A stretch of DNA of 64,000 nucleotides from Candidatus Moanabacter tarae (GCA_003226295.1 CP029803.1:2299001-2363000), one strand, 5' to 3'. Shown: positions 1 to 10,206, numbered from the stretch's first letter. Translations and numbers: made by a program. Notes: generated by a model not told the origin, from the sequence alone.

Positions 1-2
1 TG

Positions 3-1409
3 AATTCTGACGAATGGCCCCGCAGCAGGGTAGAATCCGGGCTTTTCAGTGGGGACCAGATAGGAAAATTGAATCAGATGGTGTTGAAGCAGGGACGTCA
101 AGGAGAAGGGCACGTTGTGCTAGAGGCAGACAACAGCTGGATTCATTCATCCTCTGACCTACGGCTATCAAGCCTTGTTCATTTTAGTCGTCTCTTACGT
201 GTTCCGCGTCGAGGGCTTGCGTTGACATTTTCGGCCGAGAAGAGAACTGCTACCCTCGAGATGGGTAGGCCGAGCGAATTTTTACTTAAGGTTTATTGGG
301 TTGATAAAGGAAGTCTTCTCGAAGGAGACGAATTGAAAACGCTCATCAAGAAAACAAACGGGTGGCTTGATGGGATGTTTAGCAAAACGTTAGATAGCAG
401 GGATCAAACCGATCAAATGTTATCTGCATTCAAAGCCCGAAGGGATCCTGAAAAACCTTTTAGCGAATATGAATTCAGCTACCGAGAGCCTCCATCGGGA
501 GGCCTTTCGCTGTCTGCAAGCGCGTGGGATATTCTTATGGAACGACCTGCAGAAGTCTGGCTCAATCATGTCCTGAAACTGCGGAAGAGGCAAAATTGGT
601 CGGAAAAAATGGGATCTAATTTGGCGCATGGGTCGTGGGTACATTCGTGGTTGCGGATTGGGAATGAGAGAGGTGAATTCATCCCTTTCCCTAAGGCCGA
701 TGATTGGCGTGAGTCGGCGCGACATTCGGCGCATTTAACGCTCGACAAGGTCTCATTAGCTTATCGTAAAGCAGGACGCGAGGTTCCGGACTGGTGGCTT
801 TCTCAATGGAACGAAGCAACTGAAGTCGCTGAACAGTTCCTTGAGCGCCTAACCGGCATCGCTAAATGGACCCATCTGGCAAGCGAACGGCCTCTCCCGA
901 CAAATGGCGCTGCTCTATTGCCGGATGGCACGCGATTGCCTATAAAGGGGCGGATGGACCTCATCCTTGCTAACGGGTCCATCGAAGGTTGTAAATGTGA
1001 CGATGCTTGGCCTGCTGATGCCTCGGCCTGGATTATCGACTTCAAGACTAGTGCCGGCGCGAGACCTCTCACATCCCGTAATTTTTTAAAAGGATATGGC
1101 CTGCAAATAGGCCTTTACGCACAGTCTCTGGCCACCATGGGATGCCAATCCATTTCTATGAGTATAGCACTCTCACACTCTCCACTAAGACCTCAGATTA
1201 ACCAAGAAGACCTGACAACCGCAAATACGCTTTGGCAAGAAATCGCTAGGGTTCACAATACTGGAGTGGTGGGCCAGTCGAGTGAGCTGCGGTCCAACTT
1301 TTCCTTCAAAGGGGACTATCCTATCGCTACCCTACAGGTCGATCCAGCGATAATTGAGCGCAAACGGGCGATGAAGCGGGAGGGTAAGAAATCCCAGACT
1401 GAGGAATGA
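3..1409 (+). CDS. AddB-like PD-(D/E)XK nuclease (3' part, partial gene)
   Basis: C-terminal part of a RecB-family nuclease that would act with the downstream helicase in double-strand break end processing. The frame is open to the left window edge (first in-frame codon at base 3); the TTG at 69 is only the first possible start inside the window, so the gene almost certainly begins upstream. Visible: a segment GGLSLSASAWDILMERP like the start of the AddB/RecB nuclease domain, a catalytic GRMDL (Asp), then IIDFKTSAG (Asp...Lys) and a following QIGLYAQ helix, the classic order for this fold. The ATGA overlap of 4 bp with the next gene indicates an operon and translational coupling. The helicase-like N-terminal part of AddB is not visible, so AddB versus a stand-alone nuclease cannot be settled here. 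Confidence 0.75.
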   Translation, partial: NSDEWPRSRVESGLFSGDQIGKLNQMVLKQGRQGEGHVVLEADNSWIHSSSDLRLSSLVHFSRLLRVPRRGLALTFSAEKRTATLEMGRPSEFLLKVYWVDKGSLLEGDELKTLIKKTNGWLDGMFSKTLDSRDQTDQMLSAFKARRDPEKPFSEYEFSYREPPSGGLSLSASAWDILMERPAEVWLNHVLKLRKRQNWSEKMGSNLAHGSWVHSWLRIGNERGEFIPFPKADDWRESARHSAHLTLDKVSLAYRKAGREVPDWWLSQWNEATEVAEQFLERLTGIAKWTHLASERPLPTNGAALLPDGTRLPIKGRMDLILANGSIEGCKCDDAWPADASAWIIDFKTSAGARPLTSRNFLKGYGLQIGLYAQSLATMGCQSISMSIALSHSPLRPQINQEDLTTANTLWQEIARVHNTGVVGQSSELRSNFSFKGDYPIATLQVDPAIIERKRAMKREGKKSQTEE

Positions 1410-4400
1410 AGTCACCGAATGTTGGGAGAGAGGTTAAAACCCCGTTAAAAGATGAAGTAGCGCGGAGACGCTTCAGTCAGGAGCTCGAGTGTAATTTTTC
1501 CGTTATCGCACCCGCGGGGGTAGGCAAGACTTCAGCAATCGTTGATCGCGTAGTAAATATTGTCCAGATTGATGATAAGAGACAAGGGACGGGTTTAAAA
1601 CCACTAGCAATCGTCACTTATACTCGGAAAGCGGCGCGTGATATGGAAGTCCGATCTCGTAACGCCCTGCTTCAGCAGGGCGCCCGGCCGGAATCTCTAG
1701 TTCGTTTGAGCCAGGCTTTTTTCGGGACTATTCACAGCTTTTGCCTCGATCTTATTCGAGCGGAGGGGCATTTCTTGGGACTATCTTCTGCGATCGAAAT
1801 CGCGAATAACCATTCCTCCCTTTGGTTGCAATTCATTCGCGATAATGACCAAGTCATAGATATAATGGAGGGCAATAACCTCGACGGATTCCGACGTCAT
1901 TCTGAGGTTGGAAAGGTTATCGAATTAGCCCGGGAGTGGCGAGGTTCGGGGCCAACCAACAAGACGTTGGAACCCTTACCGAAGCCGGACCTGACGCCGC
2001 TTCTTAATTTTGTACCGCATGGGCGCACAAAGAAAGGAGTGGAAGAAGGAAAAGCAATTTTACATCGCTGGGAGAAACTCTTTGAAGGAAATCAATCTTA
2101 CCTGCCTTTACCTCGATTTAGTAAGGGTGGCCGGGAATTTCAAGCGCTCTGGAACCAAGCGTTTCTTCCTCTACGCACGTGGTTGGAAAATTTTGGGATG
2201 GAAGCTGTGAAGCAAGTAGCACGTGACTATCGTGACTATCGCGTAAGTCGGGGTCTTCTTACTTACGATGATTTGGTGTACTTTGCCATCTTGCTCTTAG
2301 CACACCCGGTTGCTGGCCCAAGGCTTCGCTCACGAGCGTATAATATCATTTTGGACGAAGCTCAAGATACAGACCGCGACCAATTTAGAGTACTGCTTGG
2401 TCTTACTCGATCGGGCAATACGAAAGGCGAATGGTTGAACGGGGAAGGTCCGCCGCCAGAGCCTGGCCGGTTTTGCATGGTTGGCGATCCGCAGCAATCG
2501 ATCTACAGTAGTCGAGCTGATCTTCCAACATATCTCGATATTCATCGGCGCTTCGTCGAACATGGGGTTGGGGAAGGACTGAACTTCTCGGTGACCTTTC
2601 GATGTGATAGACGGATTGTTGACGCAGTGAATCACTGCTTCCCTGCTATTCTCAAAGACTGCTATGGCCAAGTAGGGTTTGAACGGCTAACAGCACGGCC
2701 GGATGCTGGCCCAGGGCAGGTTATTCGCTGCCGACTAAGGCCGACTGAGGCCCTTCAGCCAGATCGTGATGTGGAAGCTTCGTCGATGGCTGAGGCTCGA
2801 TCTTTGGCAGCTTGGTTGCAGAGTATTGGAACGGAAGGACTTGGAATCAAAGAATGGGCGGAAGTTGCTGTCCTTTGTCCAAGGAGGAGATGGCTTTCCA
2901 CACTCTCCTCCGTTTTTGAAGAAGTGGGTCTAAAAGCAGTGCTGCAATCTAACGAAGAGATCTGTGGAGATAGTCCGGCAGTTGCTTGGTTAACCGCCTT
3001 GGTAGTTATTATGGCAGAGCCGGAGAACTCTTTCGAGATTGTCGGGGTTCTTCGCGAGATCTTCGGAGTTTCTGATCATGACCTTGCGAGGTATGTGGAA
3101 GAAAGACACAGCTATGTAGATAACGAATTCCATCCTGTTCGGATATGTGACCCAATTATGGGAGAAGGACAGGTCATAGAGGTATTGAATTCTCTTGTTA
3201 AAATACGTTCCGATGTAGGCTCATTGCCGCTTTATGAGCTTTTGGCTAGTTTGGTAGAGAAAACGAAACTACGCCAACGCCTCTCGGTTTTGCCCGGCTA
3301 TCCTAAGGAATTGGTTATGGCAACTTTGGATGCTTTGCTCGAGGAGGTAGCGGATTGGGAGGAGCAAGGCCACTCTTTAACAGCAGTGGCGGCTCTTTTA
3401 CGCAATCGCTTCCAGGAGGAAGTCCAAGATGTTGAGGGAAGTTCCGATCAAATATCCCTCATCACTTGTCACAAAGCAAAGGGATTAGAGTGGAATGTCG
3501 TGATTCTCCCATTTTTATTTCGCAAGATAAATTTCTTCTCCGATCCATATCCTAGAATCGTCAGAGCCCCCCAAAAAAGGAGTTCAAGAATGATCCTGTT
3601 CCGAGAGGAGGATTTGGGAGAATCGCAAAAACAACTTGACCGCAATAGGATGCAAGAATGCGAACGCCTTCTTTACGTTGCCACTACACGAGCAAGGCAG
3701 TCGCTGGTCCTGGTTGATTCTTCGGCCTTCTATGAGAACGGTCCTACTGGACGCGGGTTCTCCTTCGGTGAACTTTTGCGAATTCTCCCAGGGGAGGAAA
3801 ATCATCCCATTTGGAATAGTATGCCTTGGGATCCAAAATTACAAAGTTCTGACTTAGAACTTCCTACAGATGCTCTAGGCGCGAAAGAACTAGTAGACCG
3901 ATTTGATCCTTCCGTAGTTAGCGAGGCAGCTGGAGTAGCAAGTTGTTTTGTCCGAAGAGTTACTCCTAGTTCCCTCGCGGTGGCAGGGGGAGCATCTTTG
4001 CATCGAGAGGAATCGGATCTTGCTGCTCTCCCGTCTTTTCCTGAAATGTTCGTCATTCAGCAGAGACAGGACGGAATAGATTATGGCAATTGGTGGCATC
4101 AGATGATGGAAACGAATCACTGGAAAGAAGACATTGAGGAATGGACTCTCCATTTCAATAAGAGTCTCACATTCTGCCCCGATCCTAATCGGGGCAGAAT
4201 CGAAGTAGAGCTTTTTAGAAATTCACCGTTGGTCCAGGCACTTCTATCTCCAGAACTCAAAATCACTACCGAAGTGCCCATTCTCTGGAAAAACAAAAAA
4301 GGTATTGCCTATGAAGGGTTTATTGACCTAGTTGCCTGGAACGAAAAAAGGCGAAATTGGCTGGTTGTCGACTGGAAAACAGACCAAACAAAAGTCAATG

Positions 4401-4546
4401 CGGTTACCAAATTGATGAATGCTTACGGAAGTCAACTTAAAGCTTATGCCGAATCTTTAATGGGCCTCTCACCGGAAACCACTGTTGATGTATTGCTTTA
4501 CTCGACTGTTCTGGGAAAACCCCTAACTTTGTGCAGTGACAAGTAA
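1406..4546 (+). CDS. AddA/RecB-like UvrD-family helicase-nuclease
   Basis: Superfamily 1 DNA helicase with a C-terminal nuclease, expected to unwind and degrade double-strand ends for recombination. Visible motifs in order: Walker A APAGVGKT (residues about 35-42), motif Ia TYTRKAARDM, Walker B ILDEAQD (about 315), VGDPQQSIYSSR, TFRCDRRIVD, CHKAKGLEWNVV (motif V), ERLLYVATTRARQSL (motif VI). A PD-(D/E)XK domain closes the protein: GFIDLVAW then VVDWKTDQ (about 970-990) and QLKAYAESL. The 1046-residue length is in the AddA range. It overlaps the preceding nuclease gene by 4 bp. Gram-negative bacteria often use RecBCD; this pair looks more like AddAB. Confidence 0.88.
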   Translation: MKSPNVGREVKTPLKDEVARRRFSQELECNFSVIAPAGVGKTSAIVDRVVNIVQIDDKRQGTGLKPLAIVTYTRKAARDMEVRSRNALLQQGARPESLVRLSQAFFGTIHSFCLDLIRAEGHFLGLSSAIEIANNHSSLWLQFIRDNDQVIDIMEGNNLDGFRRHSEVGKVIELAREWRGSGPTNKTLEPLPKPDLTPLLNFVPHGRTKKGVEEGKAILHRWEKLFEGNQSYLPLPRFSKGGREFQALWNQAFLPLRTWLENFGMEAVKQVARDYRDYRVSRGLLTYDDLVYFAILLLAHPVAGPRLRSRAYNIILDEAQDTDRDQFRVLLGLTRSGNTKGEWLNGEGPPPEPGRFCMVGDPQQSIYSSRADLPTYLDIHRRFVEHGVGEGLNFSVTFRCDRRIVDAVNHCFPAILKDCYGQVGFERLTARPDAGPGQVIRCRLRPTEALQPDRDVEASSMAEARSLAAWLQSIGTEGLGIKEWAEVAVLCPRRRWLSTLSSVFEEVGLKAVLQSNEEICGDSPAVAWLTALVVIMAEPENSFEIVGVLREIFGVSDHDLARYVEERHSYVDNEFHPVRICDPIMGEGQVIEVLNSLVKIRSDVGSLPLYELLASLVEKTKLRQRLSVLPGYPKELVMATLDALLEEVADWEEQGHSLTAVAALLRNRFQEEVQDVEGSSDQISLITCHKAKGLEWNVVILPFLFRKINFFSDPYPRIVRAPQKRSSRMILFREEDLGESQKQLDRNRMQECERLLYVATTRARQSLVLVDSSAFYENGPTGRGFSFGELLRILPGEENHPIWNSMPWDPKLQSSDLELPTDALGAKELVDRFDPSVVSEAAGVASCFVRRVTPSSLAVAGGASLHREESDLAALPSFPEMFVIQQRQDGIDYGNWWHQMMETNHWKEDIEEWTLHFNKSLTFCPDPNRGRIEVELFRNSPLVQALLSPELKITTEVPILWKNKKGIAYEGFIDLVAWNEKRRNWLVVDWKTDQTKVNAVTKLMNAYGSQLKAYAESLMGLSPETTVDVLLYSTVLGKPLTLCSDK

Positions 4547-4636
4547 ATGCAATATTTCTAATTCATTTTGAACTTTTCGTTGCAATTTTTCGAGAGGCCC
4601 CAATTGATCTGACGAGAATTCTGGAATGTACGATAC

Positions 4637-5701
4637 ATGATTAACGGGAAGCTTGTATTAGAGAACGGGATTGAATTCAAGGGGCAGCTTTTTGGCGCTC
4701 CAGGATCGTCGGCTGGAGAGGTGGTTTTTAACACGGGAATGGTTGGCTACCCTGAAGCTCTTACCGATCCTTCCTATCACGGCCAGATCCTGACATTGAC
4801 CTATCCGCTTGTGGGAAACTACGGTGTTCCTTCCTTTGAGCTGGATGAGGATGGTCTACCAATGAATTTCGAATCCAACCGGATCCAGGTTTCAGGGCTT
4901 ATTATTTCAACTGCTTCCTTCGATTCTTCACATTGGACGGCGGAGTGTACTCTTGATGACTGGTTTCGATCCTGTGGAGTACCAATACTCTCGGGGATAG
5001 ACACAAGAGAACTAACAAAGACTCTACGTGACAAGGGGACTATGTTGGGTAAGATCGTGCCGGAAGGGGAGGACATCCCATTCCACGATCCCAATATTAG
5101 AAACCTGGTTGCGGAGGTTAGCATTTCAGAGCCTGAAGAATATGGCACTCAGGGACCGCGAGTTGTTCTTATAGATACGGGAGTCAAAGCAAGTATCATT
5201 CGGTGCCTTGTTAAGGCGGGAGCGAGAGTTCTCCGAGTGCCGTGGGACTACGACTTTTTCGACGACGAGTACGATGGGATTTTTTTGTCCAACGGGCCTG
5301 GCGATCCAAAATTAGCCGAGGCGACGATTGCTAATTTAAGCCGAGCTTTGAAAGGGAAAGTTCCCATATTTGGAATTTGCTTGGGAAATCAATTGCTGGC
5401 CTTAGCCGCGGGTGCTGATACCTACAAGCTGAAGTTTGGGCACCGAGCGCAAAATCAGCCGTGTCAGGAAGTGGGTGCGACTCGCTGTTATGTTACATCT
5501 CAGAACCATGGATTTGCTGTCGACGCGTCAACACTACCCGATGGGTGGCGGCAATGGTTTATTAATCTAAATGACCAAACTAATGAAGGAATTCGACATG
5601 AGTGGAAACCAATTCGAAGTGTTCAGTTCCATCCTGAAGCAACTCCAGGTCCAACTGATACAGTAGGCCTTTTCGATCGATTTGTAGACATGATTAGTTA
5701 A
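4637..5701 (+). CDS. carA: carbamoyl-phosphate synthase small subunit
   Basis: Glutamine-hydrolysing subunit of carbamoyl-phosphate synthase, feeding ammonia to CarB for pyrimidine and arginine synthesis. The N-terminal CarA domain is clear (EFKGQLFG, EVVFNTGMVGYPEALTDPSY). The C-terminal class I amidotransferase has the nucleophile in FGICLGNQLLAL (Cys near residue 248), the SQNHGFAV segment and the catalytic His/Glu in VQFHPEATPGP. The 354-residue length is normal. It is followed after about 95 bp by carB on the same strand, so the two are probably co-transcribed. Confidence 0.97.
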   Translation: MINGKLVLENGIEFKGQLFGAPGSSAGEVVFNTGMVGYPEALTDPSYHGQILTLTYPLVGNYGVPSFELDEDGLPMNFESNRIQVSGLIISTASFDSSHWTAECTLDDWFRSCGVPILSGIDTRELTKTLRDKGTMLGKIVPEGEDIPFHDPNIRNLVAEVSISEPEEYGTQGPRVVLIDTGVKASIIRCLVKAGARVLRVPWDYDFFDDEYDGIFLSNGPGDPKLAEATIANLSRALKGKVPIFGICLGNQLLALAAGADTYKLKFGHRAQNQPCQEVGATRCYVTSQNHGFAVDASTLPDGWRQWFINLNDQTNEGIRHEWKPIRSVQFHPEATPGPTDTVGLFDRFVDMIS

Positions 5702-5795
5702 TACGATGGGTGAATTGAGCATTATAGAAACAAAGAATTTGGGGGCTGAGATCGATATTGGTGAAGGAAACCCCTGTATCTCTCATTAAGGTTTA

Positions 5796-8700
5796 ATGAC
5801 AAATACTTCTACGCGAAAGGTTCTTCTTCTGGGAAGCTCTGCTTTGAAGATTGGCGAAGCAGGCGAATTCGACTATTCGGGTAGCCAGGCCATCAAAGCT
5901 CTGAAGGAGGAGAAGATCGAGACCGTCCTGGTCAATCCCAATATCGCAACTATTCAAACTTCCGAACATCTAGCGGATCGGGTCTATTTCCTCCCCGTTA
6001 CACCCTATTTTGTCGAAAAGGTTATTGAAAAGGAGAAACCAGATGGCGTCCTTCTAGGCTTCGGTGGACAGACTGCGTTAAACTGTGGTATCGGTCTCGA
6101 GGACAGAGGTGTGTTTGAGAAGCATGGCGTCCAAATTCTGGGAACCCCCGTTCAAACGGTACGTGAGACTGAAGACCGCGGCCTTTTCAAGGATCGGCTT
6201 AACGAAATTGGGGTTTCACTTCCTCAAAGTGCAGCTGTCCATTCGGTAGAAGAAGCCCTGCATGCTGCCTCCAAAATTGGATATCCAGTAATGTTACGAA
6301 TTGCCTATGCGCTGGGAGGACTGGGCTCCGGTATGTGCTTTGACGAAGCGGAATTGAAGCAGAGGGCATCCGCAGCGTTTTCTCATGCTTCGCAAGTATT
6401 GATCGAAGAGTGGCTGCAAGGTTGGAAGGAAATCGAATACGAAGTAGTGAGGGATCAGTACAATAATTGTGTTACGATTTGTAACATGGAAAATTTTGAT
6501 CCGATGGGGATCCATACCGGAGAATCGATTGTCGTAGCTCCTAGCCAAACCCTTACTAATCACGAGTACCATAAGCTCCGCGAAGTTTCCATTAAAGTGA
6601 TTCGCCATCTTGGGGTGGTGGGCGAATGCAATATTCAATTTGCTTTCAGCCCAAAGTCCGACGAATACCGCATTATTGAAGTGAATGCCCGACTTTCCCG
6701 GAGTTCGGCTTTGGCCTCTAAGGCGACGGGTTATCCCTTAGCTTTTGTGGCGGCTAAATTATCGCTTGGATATCCTCTCAGTGATCTTGGGAACAAGGTG
6801 ACAGGTATTACTAGTGCCTGCTTTGAGCCGGCTCTCGACTACATTGTAGTCAAAGTTCCAAGGTGGGACCTTAAGAAGTTTCGAATGGTTTCGACCCGAA
6901 TCGGATCGGGTATGAAGTCAGTAGGGGAGGTAATGGGTATTGGGCGAACCTTTGAGGAAGCTTTTCAGAAGGCCCTTCGTATGCTCGATGTAGGTGCGCT
7001 TGGAGTGATGCCTGGAAAGGGAGTGGAATTTAATGATCTAGAACTCGAACTCCGTGAACCAACCGATCGTAGGGCCTTTGCATTGGCAAGTGCTTTTGAG
7101 ATGGGCATGACGGTTGAGGAAACCCAAAGGCTCACCGGAATCGATAGCTGGTTTCTCGAGAGAGTAAAGCGAATCACAGTTCTCGGGGCAAAAATACGGG
7201 AGCAAAAAGGGCGAGAATTGAATGCTGAGTTCTTGCTGGAACTGAAAAAATCGGGATTTTGTGACCGGCAAATTGCGGATTTTAGCGGCCACAGCGTTGA
7301 GGGGGTGAGGAAAGCACGCCTCGCTGCCGGCATTCGACCTTACATAAAGCAGATAGATACCCTCGCGGCCGAATACCCAGCCGTTACAAATTATCTCTAC
7401 CTCACTTACCATGGGTCTGAGGATGATGTTGATTTCAATTCAGAGAATTCCGTTCTCGTGCTCGGCTGCGGGGCTTATCGAATCGGCAGTTCGGTTGAAT
7501 TCGATTGGTGCTGTGTGAATACCGTAAAGACCTTAAGGGATTTGGGATATCCAACCATCATGCTTAATTGCAATCCGGAAACGGTGAGCACCGATTACGA
7601 TGAATGTGATCGGCTCTACTTTGACGAGATCACTCTAGAGACGGTGAGGGAAATTTATGACCGAGAGAAAGTCCATGGAGTGGTTGTTTCGGTAGGTGGG
7701 CAGACTCCTAATACCCTTGCGCCCCAATTCAAAAAATGCGGCATTCGTATTCTCGGGACTTCACCTGATAACATTGATGCGGCGGAAGACCGACATAAAT
7801 TCTCCACGCTGTGTGATCATCTAGGTGTCGAACAACCTCCATGGAGCGAAGTTCCTTCTATTGAGGAAGCAGAGAGATTTGCTAGAGAAGTCGGGTATCC
7901 AGTTCTCGTCCGACCTAGCTATGTTCTTTCTGGTGCGGCGATGGCTGTTGCGGAGAATAATGAAAGTCTACGCGAAGTCCTTCATCGGGCTGCCGATGTT
8001 TCACCGGAGCATCCACTTGTGGTTTCGAAATTTATCACCGGAGCAAAGGAGATCGAAATTGATGCTGTAGCTAGCGATGGAATGATCCAGGTCTACGCGA
8101 TGAGCGAGCATGTGGAAAATGCTGGAGTTCATTCTGGCGACGCAACTCTTGTCCTCCCTCCGCAGCGCACCTACGTAGAGACGACTCGCCGGGCCCGACA
8201 GATTGCGGCGCAAGTAGCCAAAGCTTTGAGTATTAATGGGCCCTTTAATATTCAGTACATTGCGACGGATAATCATGTTATGGTTATTGAGTGTAACCTT
8301 CGGGCTTCTCGTTCTTTTCCTTTCGCGTCCAAGATATTAAAAGTGAACCTGATCGACCTGGCTACCCGCATCCTCATGAACCGGCCGATTCCCACCGTCG
8401 AAGCTTCTGTATTCGAATTAGACTATGTCGGCGTGAAGGCGCCGCAATTTTCCTTCACCCGCCTGGAAGGAGCTGATCCCATTCTAGGGGTGGAGATGGC
8501 TTCCACTGGTGAGGTGGGTTGCATTGGCAGCGATTTCGACGATGCTTTTCTTAAGTCGGTTATTTCTGTCGGGTACAATTTGCCCATAAAAAGCATTCTC
8601 CTGAGCACTGGCACAATTGAAACAAAGGCTTCTTTTCTAAAAAGTTCGAGGAAGCTTTGGGAAAGCGGTGTACAGTTTTACGCCACGCCTGGCACGGCGC

Positions 8701-8987
8701 AATTCATGTCCGATGTAAATATACCCGCCGATACCGTTTATTGGCCTCTTGAAGACAAATCGCCAAATGCCCTCGAGCTCATTCAAAAGAGGGAAATTGA
8801 TCTAGTTGTGAACATTCCGAAAGATTCGAGTGGGGAAGAACTCGAAAATGACTACAAAATTCGCCGGGCAGCAGTGGATCACGGTATTCCTCTGGTTACA
8901 AATATTCAGCTCGCTGAACGCCTTGCCAATGCCCTTTGTGAAAAGGATCTCCAAAGTTTGGAGATCAAAAGCTGGGACGAGTACTGA
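5796..8987 (+). CDS. carB: carbamoyl-phosphate synthase large subunit
   Basis: Makes carbamoyl phosphate from bicarbonate, ammonia and two ATP. Both internally duplicated halves are present: the first carboxyphosphate domain begins at VLLLGSSALKIGEAGEFDYSG and carries GFGGQTALN and IIEVNARLSRSSALASKATG; the second begins near residue 555 with VLVLGCGAYRIGSSVEFDW and has SVGGQTPNTLAP and VIECNLRASRSFPF. A methylglyoxal-synthase-like allosteric domain ends the protein (from about residue 935, STGTIETKASF). The 1063-residue length is usual. The ATG at 5796 has AAGG a few bases upstream. The first-half motif reads SGSALKIGEAGEFDYSG-like with LGSSALKIG where GSGPIRIGQ is common, a minor variant. 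Confidence 0.97.
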   Translation: MTNTSTRKVLLLGSSALKIGEAGEFDYSGSQAIKALKEEKIETVLVNPNIATIQTSEHLADRVYFLPVTPYFVEKVIEKEKPDGVLLGFGGQTALNCGIGLEDRGVFEKHGVQILGTPVQTVRETEDRGLFKDRLNEIGVSLPQSAAVHSVEEALHAASKIGYPVMLRIAYALGGLGSGMCFDEAELKQRASAAFSHASQVLIEEWLQGWKEIEYEVVRDQYNNCVTICNMENFDPMGIHTGESIVVAPSQTLTNHEYHKLREVSIKVIRHLGVVGECNIQFAFSPKSDEYRIIEVNARLSRSSALASKATGYPLAFVAAKLSLGYPLSDLGNKVTGITSACFEPALDYIVVKVPRWDLKKFRMVSTRIGSGMKSVGEVMGIGRTFEEAFQKALRMLDVGALGVMPGKGVEFNDLELELREPTDRRAFALASAFEMGMTVEETQRLTGIDSWFLERVKRITVLGAKIREQKGRELNAEFLLELKKSGFCDRQIADFSGHSVEGVRKARLAAGIRPYIKQIDTLAAEYPAVTNYLYLTYHGSEDDVDFNSENSVLVLGCGAYRIGSSVEFDWCCVNTVKTLRDLGYPTIMLNCNPETVSTDYDECDRLYFDEITLETVREIYDREKVHGVVVSVGGQTPNTLAPQFKKCGIRILGTSPDNIDAAEDRHKFSTLCDHLGVEQPPWSEVPSIEEAERFAREVGYPVLVRPSYVLSGAAMAVAENNESLREVLHRAADVSPEHPLVVSKFITGAKEIEIDAVASDGMIQVYAMSEHVENAGVHSGDATLVLPPQRTYVETTRRARQIAAQVAKALSINGPFNIQYIATDNHVMVIECNLRASRSFPFASKILKVNLIDLATRILMNRPIPTVEASVFELDYVGVKAPQFSFTRLEGADPILGVEMASTGEVGCIGSDFDDAFLKSVISVGYNLPIKSILLSTGTIETKASFLKSSRKLWESGVQFYATPGTAQFMSDVNIPADTVYWPLEDKSPNALELIQKREIDLVVNIPKDSSGEELENDYKIRRAAVDHGIPLVTNIQLAERLANALCEKDLQSLEIKSWDEY

Positions 8988-9067
8988 GTGGCGAGGAAGT
9001 ATCTTAGTAGAATGGATGTTCAGCTTCTCTGACTGTCATAACTCTCGATAGTGATCCGTTGGTCGAG

Positions 9068-9655
9068 TTAAAACTGGCTGAGAATATCGGCCCTTCGAAA
9101 GCAATCAACTATATGATCATTAACCATTCCCGTTGCTTGCATGTGAGCGTAACAGATAGTCGAACCGAAAAACTTAAATCCTCGTTCTCGAAGATCTTGG
9201 CTCAAGGTATCTGATTCGGGGCTCGTTGTGGGATAATCGCTCATTGCTTTGAGTTCGTTCACGATCGGCTTGCCCCCAACAAAACGCCATATATAAGCAT
9301 CGAAGCTGCCAAACTCTTCCTGTACCTGAAGAAACCTTTGAGCGTTGTTGACAGCGGCATTGATTTTAAGGCGATTTCGGATAATTCCCTTATCTGTCAT
9401 TAATTGTTCGATCTTTTTTTTACTATAGCTGGCGACTTTCTCGGGATCGAATAAATCAAAGGCATGACGATAGTTCTCACGCTTGCGTAGCACCGTATAC
9501 CAGCTCAGTCCCGCTTGAGCCGACTCCAGAGTGATGAACTCAAAGAAGGTTCTATCGTTGTGCAGGGGCACGCCCCACTCCCGGTCGTGGTACTCAATAT
9601 ATTTGGGCTTCGATAGATCTACCCACGGGCAACGAATGCAGCTACGATTATTCAT
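9068..9655 (-). CDS. tag: DNA-3-methyladenine glycosylase I
   Basis: Base-excision repair enzyme removing 3-methyladenine. The sequence starts with RCPWVD, followed by YHDREWGVPLHND, the conserved FEFITLESAQAGLSWYTVLRKRENYRHAF block containing the catalytic Glu, and the C-terminal GMVNDHIVDCF. The Cys/His pairs at both ends correspond to the structural zinc site of E. coli Tag. I chose the ATG at 9655 (MNNRSCIRCPW), which places the start just before the first zinc-ligand Cys as in the family; the frame also stays open to an ATG at 9688. It is the last of a minus-strand run that includes the MTH1187-type gene. Confidence 0.93.
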   Translation of the reverse strand: MNNRSCIRCPWVDLSKPKYIEYHDREWGVPLHNDRTFFEFITLESAQAGLSWYTVLRKRENYRHAFDLFDPEKVASYSKKKIEQLMTDKGIIRNRLKINAAVNNAQRFLQVQEEFGSFDAYIWRFVGGKPIVNELKAMSDYPTTSPESDTLSQDLRERGFKFFGSTICYAHMQATGMVNDHIVDCFRRADILSQF

Positions 9656-9909
9656 CGAGCAACATTCAAGTTTTGAGGTGGGCGCCAATAGTCCCGCAAG
9701 AAACTAGACAATAGTCAGGAATCAACGGCATTCGAATAAGAATGTTGAATAAGGGCAATACCCGTACTTTGGTAACCCAACCAATGCGAGAGGCACGGGC
9801 TTCCTCTAGAAATGTTGGACTGATGATAATATCTGTAATTCTCGATTCGACCGCGAGGGGCTTAAGATTTTGTTCTAAATGCAGCGAGAAGATTTGCGAG
9901 GGTACCCAT
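9656..9909. other. stretch without a confident gene between tag and the MTH1187-type gene
   Basis: A minus-strand open frame of 86 codons spans 9666-9926, overlapping the end of the upstream gene by 17 bp and ending about 10 bp before the preferred tag start. That spacing would suit an operon gene. However its only early start is TTG, there is no good ribosome binding site, and I recognise no family in the translation. It may be a small unknown gene, a remnant of one, or chance. Confidence 0.3.
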
Positions 9910-10206
9910 CTACATTTTTTGCTCAACGCTTACCACTTTTTCTTCTATAGTCTGATTCCTATCTGTACGAGTTCCAAATTTCAGAGTTGTCGAAATTCGG
10001 GGAGCCCCCATCTTATGGATTATCTCATGGCAACGGTGGATAGCATCGAACACAACTTCCCATTCTCCTTCGATATTTGTCCCATAAGCGTGGAGTTGGA
10101 TTTTAAGCTCTGCTTCTGATAAAACTTGTTGGCAGGCCGCTACATATTCGGAAATCGATAATCCAACCCCCAGAGGCACGATGCAAAGATCAGCTATAAC
10201 TTTCAT
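9910..10206 (-). CDS. MTH1187-family (UPF0045) thiamine-binding-like protein
   Basis: Small cytosolic protein of the MTH1187/YkoF-like ferredoxin-fold family; some members bind thiamine or a related compound. The N-terminal strand and helix MKVIADLCIVPLGVGLSISEYVA and the central LKIQLHAYGTNIEGEWEVVFDAI block are typical, and the 98-residue length fits. The ATG at 10206 is the natural start. It is the first gene of a short minus-strand run leading to tag. The biological role of this family is poorly known, so only the family call is firm. Confidence 0.85.
   Translation of the reverse strand: MKVIADLCIVPLGVGLSISEYVAACQQVLSEAELKIQLHAYGTNIEGEWEVVFDAIHRCHEIIHKMGAPRISTTLKFGTRTDRNQTIEEKVVSVEQKM

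Noticed and set aside
420-748. Opposite-strand open frames inside the AddB-like gene
   Set aside because: They lie wholly within a well-supported coding sequence and show no recognisable family; treated as shadows, as were all similar frames in the window.
9666-9926. 86-codon minus-strand frame between the MTH1187-type gene and tag
   Set aside because: Spacing would suit an operon, but it starts with TTG, has no good ribosome binding site and no recognised family. Kept only as an uncertain stretch.
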